Assembly (NCBI RefSeq): GCF_025137375.1
Contig: NZ_CP073720.1
Coordinates: 3,992,501 to 4,056,500, forward strand
Length of the DNA: 64,000 nucleotides
DNA from: Dactylosporangium fulvum
GTDB taxonomy: Bacteria > Actinomycetota > Actinomycetes > Mycobacteriales > Micromonosporaceae
Reading direction: 5' to 3'
Positions 58,164-64,000 of this stretch are shown here, one piece after another. Every line of letters starts with the position of its first letter. Position 1 is the first letter of the stretch. The translations under genes and the position numbers were made by a program. Below the pieces are notes generated by a model. That model searched no databases. It saw nothing but the letters and a program-made list of their open reading frames with translations, and had not been told where the DNA came from.

Positions 58164-59405
58164 ATGCCAGACACCCGGACGACCGCCGAGTCCGGGCGGC
58201 TCCAAGAGGAGATCCGCCGCCGGAACCTCGGCACCCTCCTGCGTCACGTCCACCTCGACGGTGCCGTCTCCCGCGCCGAGCTCGCCGAGCGCACGGGGCT
58301 CAACCGCAGCACGATCATGGGGCTGACCGCCGAGCTGGTGGCCGCGGGACTGGTGCGGGAGGAGCTGCCCGTCGGCACCGGCAAGGCCGGCCGGCCGTCG
58401 CTCGTCGTGCGGCCGGAGTCCGACCGGGTGTACGTGCTGGCCTTCGACGTCGCCGTCGACCGGCTGGTCGCCGCGCGGGTCGGCCTCGGCGGGGTCGTGC
58501 TCGACCGCGTGGAGACCGTCCGCCAGCGGGCCGGGGCCGACCTCGACAGCGTGGTGCGGGTCCTCGCCGGGTTCGGTCGCCGGCTCCACGCGACCGCCCC
58601 GCCGGGCACCGTGTGCGCGGGCATCGGCGCCTCGTACTGCGGGATGATCCGCCCCGGCGACGGCATGGTGCGGTATGGGCCCGACATGGGCTGGGTCGAC
58701 CAGGCGTTCGGCGCGGAACTCGGCCGCCGGCTCGGTCTCGGCCTGCCGGTGGCCGTCGGCAACGAGGCCCACCTGGGCGCGCGGGCCGAGCAGCTGCGCG
58801 GCGCGGGGATCGGCGCCCGGAACCTCATCTACCTGCACGGCGACTCCGGCGTCGGGGGTGGCATCATCGTCGGCGGCGCGCTGCTCGACGGCGAGGCCGG
58901 CTACGCGTGCGAGGTCGGGCACATGGTCGTCAACCCGTACAACGGCCGGCCGTGCATGTGCGGCTCGCGCGGTTGCCTGGAGGCCGAGGTCGGCGAGCGG
59001 GCACTCCTCGAGGCCGCCGGCCGCCCCGCCGACATGTTCGGCTGGGACGCGGTCCGGTCCGTCGTCGACGCCGCCGACCGCGGTGAGGAGGCCGCTCGGG
59101 ACGCGCTGCGTCACGTCGGCGACTGGCTCGGCATCGGCGTGGCGAACCTGATCAACCTCTTCAACCCCGGTGTGGTCATCTTCGGCGGCATGCTCCGGGA
59201 GGTGTACCTCGGGTCGGCCGCCCACGTGCGGGTGCGCATCGCCGATCATGTGCTCGCCGTGTCCCGCGAGCGCGTCAAGCTGCGCATCTCCGCCCTCGCC
59301 GACGACACGACCCTGATCGGCGCCGCCGAGCTGGCCTTCGCCGGGCTGCTCCGGAACCCGCTCGAAGCGGTCCCGGAGCGCGAGCCGTTAGCCGCCGAGC
59401 GGTAG
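58164..59405 (+). CDS. ROK-family transcriptional regulator
   Basis: 413 residues. MarR-like winged HTH (about 15-75: LHLDGAVSRAELAERTGLNRSTIMGLTAELV) followed by a ROK sugar-kinase-like domain. The zinc motif CMCGSRGCLE (C-x-C-G-x-x-G-C) and E-V-G-H-M are intact; LHGDSGVGGGIIVGG is the phosphate loop. Typically a repressor of sugar-uptake genes released by a sugar. No sugar transporter adjoins. The last 18 bases overlap the facing GNAT gene. Confidence 0.92.
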   Translation: MPDTRTTAESGRLQEEIRRRNLGTLLRHVHLDGAVSRAELAERTGLNRSTIMGLTAELVAAGLVREELPVGTGKAGRPSLVVRPESDRVYVLAFDVAVDRLVAARVGLGGVVLDRVETVRQRAGADLDSVVRVLAGFGRRLHATAPPGTVCAGIGASYCGMIRPGDGMVRYGPDMGWVDQAFGAELGRRLGLGLPVAVGNEAHLGARAEQLRGAGIGARNLIYLHGDSGVGGGIIVGGALLDGEAGYACEVGHMVVNPYNGRPCMCGSRGCLEAEVGERALLEAAGRPADMFGWDAVRSVVDAADRGEEAARDALRHVGDWLGIGVANLINLFNPGVVIFGGMLREVYLGSAAHVRVRIADHVLAVSRERVKLRISALADDTTLIGAAELAFAGLLRNPLEAVPEREPLAAER

Positions 59406-59870
59406 CACGAGCCGGACGTGGTCGAGCCCGCCCGGCCCCTCGCGGCGGTGCCCGTCGGCCCGCCACCCGCGGCGGGCGTAGAACGCGGCCGCACGCTTGT
59501 TGCCGGCCCACACCTCGAGGTGGCCGACCGCCACCCCGGCGGCCCGCCAGGCGGCGAGCCCGGCGTCGTGCAGCGCACCGCCCACGCCGCGCCCCCAGTC
59601 GGCCGGCCGGACGTACAACCCCACGAGCTGCGCGACCGTGTCCGGCGCGGTCCGGTCGAAGGCGAGTCCCAGGGACAGGAATCCGGCGCCGTCGGCGATG
59701 AGGACCGTGCGCCGCGGATCCCGGACGCTGTCGAGGTACGCGGCGTGCAGGTCGGCGGTGTTGTTGAGGACCGTGTCGGGGACGACGCCGCGATAGTACG
59801 TCTCGCGGGCCTCCCGGTGGATGTCGACCATGGTGTCGACGTCGGCCTCGGTGGCGGGGGTCAGGCGCAT
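59388..59870 (-). CDS. GNAT-family N-acetyltransferase
   Basis: 160 residues, one GNAT domain. VGLYVRPADWGRGVGGALHDAGL holds the acetyl-CoA loop (R/W-G-R-G-V-G) and NKRAAAFYARRGW the C-terminal helix. Close in style to RimI/phosphinothricin-type acetyltransferases; substrate unknown. Convergent overlap of 18 bases with the ROK gene. Confidence 0.9.
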   Translation of the reverse strand: MRLTPATEADVDTMVDIHREARETYYRGVVPDTVLNNTADLHAAYLDSVRDPRRTVLIADGAGFLSLGLAFDRTAPDTVAQLVGLYVRPADWGRGVGGALHDAGLAAWRAAGVAVGHLEVWAGNKRAAAFYARRGWRADGHRREGPGGLDHVRLVLPLGG

Positions 59871-59968
59871 GGGTGATCAGCGTGCCACAGGACGCCGAGG
59901 ACACCCAGGTGCCCGAGGCCCCCGAGGCCGGCGACGAGCGCCGGCACCACGAGGTCTAGGCACGAGAT

Positions 59969-61042
59969 CTAGGTCAGCGTTCGCAGGTCCAGCGCGTACC
60001 ACGTCTCCGGATCGCGCGGGGTGGGCGACCACCACACCACGCAGCCCCGCGCGGTGACCACGCCGACGTCGGTGGCGAGGACGGTCAGCGCGCCGGACCG
60101 CAGGTCGTAAGCGAGCAGGCGCAGCTTCTGCCCGTCCAGGTCGGTGACCAGCTCGAAGCGGTCCACCAGGCCCACGTCGACGGTGACCGCGTTGACGTCG
60201 CCGGGGATGCGGCGCCGTTCGCTGCCGTCCGGGCGCATCACGTCGAGCAGGTTGTTGCCGTCGGGGGTCTGCACCAGGGACCGGCACCAGGCGGGGGTGC
60301 AGCTCGCCGTCTCGGCGGAGCTGGTCGTGACGGTGCGGCGTTCGCCGGTCGCCTTGTTGACCAGCCGCAGCGGGCCGCCCTGCTGATCGGCGCTCTGCAG
60401 CCAGGGCCACGTCGTCCAGCGGTACCGTCCGGGAAAACGCTCGACGGTGACCGTTCCGCCGGCGAGTGCCACGCTGCGCAGCTCGGTCTGTTCGGACTCG
60501 TCCGGCGGGGCGGCGATCCAGTGCAGCCGGCCGTCGGCGACGACGAGGTCGAACTGTGAGTCGAAGAAGACGGCGGCGCCGGTGTCCGCGGTGAGCGACG
60601 CCGCCGGCGTGGTGCCGGTGAGGCCGGCACGCCAGAGCCGGGTCTCGTACGGGCCCTCGGGTGTCGCCGTCGACTCGGCCCAGTAGAGCATGCCGTCGGC
60701 GACCGTGAACCCGAGGAACTGCGGGTACCGCGCCTGCGGGATGCGCCGCAGCTCCCGCTCGGCGCCTGCCGACCACAGCATGAGTCGCTCGGCGGACCCG
60801 TCGGTCGTGGGCACGGTGCCCACCGACGTGGTCGCGTCGGCGTAGAACACCGGCGTGTACCGCGTGCCGTCGGCGAGTCGCGCCGGGACGGTGCCCGGTT
60901 GCTGCGTCACGGTTCTCAGCGCCGCCGGTTGCTGCGACGGTACGGGCTGACGCGCCGGTCTCGAGGCCAGCAGCCACCCGCCGACCGCGAGCGCGACGGC
61001 GAGTGCGATGAGCGATTGGCCCCTCCTCACGCGCGTCAACAT
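59969..61042 (-). CDS. secreted or anchored beta-propeller-like protein
   Basis: 357 residues from ATG 61042 (an upstream start at 61075 adds 11 residues before the hydrophobic segment). One signal anchor (about 8-26) with no lipobox Cys, a proline/glutamine linker, then a repetitive beta-rich domain with W-and-D motifs (LMLWSAGAERELRRIP, MLYWAESTATPEGPYETRLWRAG, RLHWIAAPP, LLDVMRPDG, LLAYDLRSGALTVLATD), as in TolB-like propellers. Two cysteines (SCTPAWCRSL) could bond. Role unknown. Confidence 0.72.
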   Translation of the reverse strand: MLTRVRRGQSLIALAVALAVGGWLLASRPARQPVPSQQPAALRTVTQQPGTVPARLADGTRYTPVFYADATTSVGTVPTTDGSAERLMLWSAGAERELRRIPQARYPQFLGFTVADGMLYWAESTATPEGPYETRLWRAGLTGTTPAASLTADTGAAVFFDSQFDLVVADGRLHWIAAPPDESEQTELRSVALAGGTVTVERFPGRYRWTTWPWLQSADQQGGPLRLVNKATGERRTVTTSSAETASCTPAWCRSLVQTPDGNNLLDVMRPDGSERRRIPGDVNAVTVDVGLVDRFELVTDLDGQKLRLLAYDLRSGALTVLATDVGVVTARGCVVWWSPTPRDPETWYALDLRTLT

Positions 61043-61106
61043 ACCGGGCGGGCAGTGCGGATCACCGGCAGTCACCCCCGTCAGCGTGTCGTCCTTATTA
61101 AGCCTT

Positions 61107-61120
61107 GACTTATATAAGTC
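61107..61120. promoter_or_regulatory. 14-bp palindromic operator of the ArsR gene
   Basis: GACTTATATAAGTC, a perfect AT-rich palindrome, lies 20 bp before ATG 61141 and overlaps a TTGACT -35-like hexamer at 61105-61110. Typical of an auto-repressed ArsR promoter. Confidence 0.7.
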
Positions 61121-61140
61121 GAGGCTGTAATTCTTGGTTC

Positions 61141-61503
61141 ATGCACGCGTTCGACATCCTGGGCGACCCGGTGCGGCGCCGGATCCTCGAGTTGCTCGCC
61201 GACGGTGAGCAGACCTCCGGTGCGATCACCGCGGTCATCCAGGAGGAGTTCGGCATCTCCCAGCCGGCGGTCTCCCAGCACCTGCGGGTGCTGCGGGAGA
61301 GCGGCTTCACGACGGTCCGCGCCGAGGGGACCCGCCGCCTCTACGCCGTCGACGCCGAGCCGCTGCGGGAGGTCGACATGTGGCTGGAGCGGTTCCGCGG
61401 GTTCTGGAACCGGCACCTTGACGCCCTGGCAACCGAGTTGGCCCGGGGCAAACGCGAACGGCGCCGCAAACATGAGCAGGAGCGAGAGAGGAAAGACGGA
61501 TGA
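61141..61503 (+). CDS. ArsR-family transcriptional regulator
   Basis: 120 residues. Winged HTH: M-H-A-F-D-I-L-G-D-P-V-R-R-R-I-L-E-L-L-A, then GISQPAVSQHLRVLRESGF and E-G-T-R-R-L-Y-A-V. No metal-binding cysteines, so it belongs to the metal-independent branch commonly paired with an AHSA1/SRPBCC gene, as here. The C-terminal tail is strongly basic (KRERRRKHEQERERK). Stop and next start overlap as ATGA. Confidence 0.93.
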   Translation: MHAFDILGDPVRRRILELLADGEQTSGAITAVIQEEFGISQPAVSQHLRVLRESGFTTVRAEGTRRLYAVDAEPLREVDMWLERFRGFWNRHLDALATELARGKRERRRKHEQERERKDG

Positions 61504-62123
61504 TCGACATCGTCAACGAGATCAGTGCCATCCATCGCGACGTGGTCAGACGGCCGGCCGGGAGCGGTGAGGTCGTCAGCGTCGTGGTCAGGCGCACCTA
61601 CGACGCCGACGTGGAGGACGTCTGGGACGCGCTCACCGACCCCGACCGCATCAAACGCTGGTTCATGCCGATCAGCGGCGACCTGCGCCCCGGCGGTGCA
61701 TTCCAGCTGGAGGGCAACGCCGGCGGCGACGTCCTGGAGTGTGAGCGGCCGCGACGGTTCAAGGTCACCTTCGGCGCGCCGAACAGCCTGGTCGAGGTGC
61801 GGCTGTCCGGCACGGCGAACGACCGCACCGAATTTGTGCTCGAGCACACCGTGCCGATCGAGATGGCCGGCAGCGGCGCGGGTGCGCTTTTTGTCGGCCC
61901 CGGCTGGGACGGCGGGACCATGGGGCTCGGGCTGTTCCTTCGTGACGAGGCCGTCGGCGACCCGGTCGCGGCGGCGAACTCCCCGGAGGTCGTGGAGTTC
62001 AACAGGCACTCCGTCCAGGCCTGGATCGCGGCCGTCGAGGCCTCCGGCACCGCCACCGCGGACGAGATCGCCGCGGGGACCGAGGTGGCGCTCAGGCAGT
62101 ACGTGCCGGATCAGCAGTCGTGA
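61500..62123 (+). CDS. SRPBCC/AHSA1-family protein
   Basis: 207 residues. Opening RRTYDADVEDVWDALTDPDRIKRWFMPISGDLRPGGAFQLEGNAGGDVLECERPRRFKVTFG is the AHSA1 START-like pattern, with an additional C-terminal helical segment (about 150-207). These proteins bind hydrophobic ligands, and in ArsR-SRPBCC pairs may transduce or detoxify a small molecule. Overlaps the ArsR stop by four bases. Confidence 0.9.
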   Translation: MIDIVNEISAIHRDVVRRPAGSGEVVSVVVRRTYDADVEDVWDALTDPDRIKRWFMPISGDLRPGGAFQLEGNAGGDVLECERPRRFKVTFGAPNSLVEVRLSGTANDRTEFVLEHTVPIEMAGSGAGALFVGPGWDGGTMGLGLFLRDEAVGDPVAAANSPEVVEFNRHSVQAWIAAVEASGTATADEIAAGTEVALRQYVPDQQS

Positions 62124-62268
62124 GAGTTTCAGCTTGTCGAGGCGCTTGACCTGCGTGCCACCAGGGGTTTGCTGACCCGCGGGGCGGTGTGCTCCGAGTC
62201 CATGATCAACACACAAAGGGTGGGGGTGGGAAAAGGTTTGTCGGCGGTCTCCGGGGCATCTTCGGCGC

Positions 62269-63366
62269 ATGCGGACCGAAGTGCGCAACGTCCGGGTCTT
62301 CGACGGCAGGCAACTGCATCCGCCGGACACCATTGTCATCGACGGGGAGCGGTTCGGCGGCGGTACGGGTGAGCCCCGCGTCGTCGACGGCGAAGGCGCG
62401 GTCGCGTTGCCGGGGCTGATCGACGCCCACGTGCACCTCGACCGGCGGACCACGCTCGAGCGGCTGGCGCGTTTCGGGGTCACCACCGCGCTCGACATGG
62501 CCTGCGGGCCGCCCGAGCTCGTCGAGGCCCTGCGGATCTCCCGCGGGCTCACCGACATCCGCAGCGCCGGCATCCCCGCCATCGCCCCCGGGTCGTGGCA
62601 CACCCGCATCCCCGTCCTCGGCGAGCGCGGCGTCGTGAACGGCGTCGAGGAGGCGGAACGCTTCGTGGCCGGACGGCTCGCCGAGGGCTCCGACTATCTC
62701 AAGATCATTATCAGTGACCCGGAGCCCAGCCACGACCAGGCGACGCTCAACGCGCTCGTCACCGCCACCCACCGGCGCAGCCGGCAGGTCGTCGCCCATG
62801 TCACATCGGGCGAGGCGGTGGCCAAGGCGCTGCGGGCCGGCGTGGACATCCTCACGCACGCGCCGCTGGACCAGCCGCTGGGACGCGACGCCGCGGACCG
62901 GATGGCGATCGACGGCCAGGAGCTGATCCCGACGCTCACCATGATGGAGGGCGTGGTGGCGGCGTCGGCGCAGTCCGGCGCACTCTACCCGGGTGCCAGC
63001 TACGCGGCGGCCCGCGACAGCGTCAGCATCGCCTACCGCGCCGGGGTGCCGATCCTGGCGGGCACCGACGCGAACTCCACCCCCGAGGCGCCGGCGCATC
63101 CGAGCCACGGCGACAGCCTCCACCACGAACTGGAACTGCTCGTCGACGCCGGGCTCTCCGCACTCGACGCGCTGCGCGCCGCGACGGTGCTGCCGGCCAT
63201 CCACTTCGGACTCATCGACCGCGGCGCGATCGAGCCCGGCCACCGCGCCGACCTGGTCCTCGTCGACGGTGACCCGCTGCACGACATCCGGGCCACCCGT
63301 TCGATCACCCGCGTCTGGTGCGGTGGCGTCGAGCACACCCCGGCGGAGCTCGCGGGCACGCTCTGA
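62269..63366 (+). CDS. amidohydrolase-family protein
   Basis: 365 residues. Metal-dependent hydrolase: start R-N-V-R-V-F-D-G, LPGLIDAHVHLDRR (HxH, with D), lysine-bearing DYLKIIIS, H in VVAHVTSG and ILTHAPLDQ, and the final Asp in ILAGTDANS. The lysine is followed by an Ile-rich stretch and could be carbamylated. Probably acts on an amide or lactam in the cytosol. No transporter nearby. Confidence 0.9.
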   Translation: MRTEVRNVRVFDGRQLHPPDTIVIDGERFGGGTGEPRVVDGEGAVALPGLIDAHVHLDRRTTLERLARFGVTTALDMACGPPELVEALRISRGLTDIRSAGIPAIAPGSWHTRIPVLGERGVVNGVEEAERFVAGRLAEGSDYLKIIISDPEPSHDQATLNALVTATHRRSRQVVAHVTSGEAVAKALRAGVDILTHAPLDQPLGRDAADRMAIDGQELIPTLTMMEGVVAASAQSGALYPGASYAAARDSVSIAYRAGVPILAGTDANSTPEAPAHPSHGDSLHHELELLVDAGLSALDALRAATVLPAIHFGLIDRGAIEPGHRADLVLVDGDPLHDIRATRSITRVWCGGVEHTPAELAGTL

Positions 63367-63373
63367 CAGGCCG

Positions 63374-63379
63374 TACCAT
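63374..63379 (+). promoter_or_regulatory. -10 hexamer of a small ORF
   Basis: TACCAT, six bases, then GTG 63386; identical in hexamer and spacing to the promoter at 31778-31783. Confidence 0.45.
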
Positions 63380-63385
63380 GCCGCT

Positions 63386-63496
63386 GTGTTCATGCCCGGC
63401 CGGAACGTGGACCGGCGGTACTACCGAGGCCCGCACCTGAGCTGGGCACAGGCCGCCACCGTGGTCGCCGACGACGACCGCGGAGGCGGCCTTTGA
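63386..63496 (+). CDS. tiny ORF 1 of a coupled pair
   Basis: 36 codons: VFMPGRNVDRRYYRGPHLSW then A-Q-A-A-T-V-V-A and a D/G tail. It has a leaderless-type promoter and normal third-position GC. No family recognised. Its TGA overlaps the start of the next small ORF as TTGA. Confidence 0.4.
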   Translation: MFMPGRNVDRRYYRGPHLSWAQAATVVADDDRGGGL

Positions 63497-63630
63497 TCCG
63501 CGCCGAGGGGCTGCGGGTCGTGGCGGCCCTCGAGGCGGGCCGCTTCCCGTTCGACGGCAGCCGGTGCGACTTCCGCCCCGATCCCGCCTGGTCACGGCCG
63601 CAGCTGCCGGCGCTGCCCCGATCGCGCTGA
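63493..63630 (+). CDS. tiny ORF 2 of a coupled pair
   Basis: 45 codons from TTG 63493: R-A-E-G-L-R-V-V-A-A-L-E-A-G-R-F-P-F-D-G then C-D-F-R-P-D-P-A-W. The VAALEAGRFPFDG stretch looks like a real amphipathic segment, but no family can be named. It may instead be the tail of a decayed gene. Confidence 0.35.
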   Translation: MIRAEGLRVVAALEAGRFPFDGSRCDFRPDPAWSRPQLPALPRSR

Positions 63631-63726
63631 GTCGCCCAATCTTTCGCCCTGTGCGGGTTAGGTTGGTGACGAACGGGTAGCTGGCCGACCGGTAAATGGC
63701 CGGTCGGATCATGCACGGGGCACCTG

Positions 63727-63888
63727 ATGACACTGAAGAAGACGCTGATGTACGCCACCGGGGTGTTCATCGTCTATTTCGTCGCGTTCCGCCCGGACGC
63801 CGCCGCACGCGTGGTGCGGGGCCTGATCGGGGGGATCGCGCGCATCGGCACGGGATTCGGTGACTTCTTCAGCCGCCTGGTCGGCTGA
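63727..63888 (+). CDS. small hydrophobic protein
   Basis: 53 residues from ATG 63727. One membrane helix (LMYATGVFIVYFVAFRP, about 7-23) and a second amphipathic, glycine-rich segment (VVRGLIGGIARIGTGFGDFF). Codon use is strongly actinobacterial and GGGGC lies upstream. A likely small membrane protein; the function is unknown. The remaining 63889-64000 shows no supported gene. Confidence 0.65.
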   Translation: MTLKKTLMYATGVFIVYFVAFRPDAAARVVRGLIGGIARIGTGFGDFFSRLVG

Positions 63889-64000
63889 CGGTCGTCGAGT
63901 GCCGTCCGGGTCAGCTCGCGGTCGCCGGACGCCGACCCTCGGCGGCCGTCGAGCACCGGCCGGGCGTGTTCACCGGAGGCGCGGCTTCACCGGGGGCGCA

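Noticed and set aside
59881..59958. A 25-codon GTG ORF between the GNAT and propeller genes
   Set aside because: It is acidic and plausible by codon use but has no ribosome site, no promoter and no recognisable feature.

Overview
The window is very GC-rich, dense, protein-coding DNA from an actinobacterium. It has GTG and occasional TTG starts, strong third-position GC, DUF4193, a chaplin-like secreted protein, VanW and GH12 proteins, and leaderless-type promoters. A complete chemotaxis operon (cheW-R-D-B, a receptor-like protein, cheY, a STAS protein and cheA) points to a member with flagellated spores, most likely in the Micromonosporaceae (Actinoplanes/Dactylosporangium-like). That placement is inferred from gene content. 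No rRNA, tRNA, CRISPR array or phage was found.

Layout. 1-9.9 kb: DedA tail, chaplin-like protein, APH-like kinase, DUF1501/DUF1800 secreted pair, LysR regulator divergent from a DapA-like lyase, PLDc_N membrane protein, GH12 endoglucanase without a binding module, and a membrane pseudokinase with an extracellular CBM2. 10.0-11.15 kb: a gene-free element made of two ~300-bp inverted arms with nested hairpins around ~550 bp of tandem repeats. 11.2-19 kb: MBL hydrolase, DUF2252, a tightly coupled operon (DUF4178, DUF2617, DUF4247, DUF350, membrane protein, membrane-anchored spermidine-synthase-like protein, zinc-ribbon membrane protein) and a YciO protein. 19-30 kb: HTH-TM-glycosidase-fold protein, UbiA prenyltransferase, phosphoribosyltransferase/ATP-grasp pair, VanW, DUF3592, dimethylglycine/sarcosine-oxidase-like enzyme divergent from an FAD oxidoreductase, DUF4193. 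30-36.5 kb: RNase Z, patatin, a NarL-type two-component pair, DUF2306, SerA and a permuted NlpC/P60-like protein. 36.5-47.1 kb: the chemotaxis and cyclic-di-GMP block. 47.2-55.6 kb: peptide-binding lipoprotein, PAP2 phosphatase, GT39-like enzyme, DUF2267, GNAT and two tandem EAL-HDOD proteins. 55.6-64 kb: small and decayed genes, a third palindromic element next to a broken alpha/beta-hydrolase gene, P-loop kinase, ROK regulator, GNAT, beta-propeller protein, ArsR/SRPBCC pair, amidohydrolase and three very small ORFs.

How the genes work together. The chemotaxis block looks like one regulatory unit. Sigma-28-like promoters (TTCA or CTCA, 15-16 bp, then a CCGAT core) precede the receptor gene, the che operon and the second EAL-HDOD gene. 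CheA carries two tandem motifs of the MshEN cyclic-di-GMP-binding type. The short receptor-like protein ends with a CheZ-type FQDxxGQ motif and a hydrophobic tail, so it could be the CheY phosphatase. A GGDEF-EAL enzyme and two EAL-HDOD proteins lie close by, which suggests a direct link between cyclic-di-GMP and chemotactic signalling. A second theme is sensing with inactivated catalytic folds: a pseudokinase with a cellulose-binding module beside a cellulase, and a DNA-binding membrane protein whose glycosidase domain has lost both catalytic glutamates.
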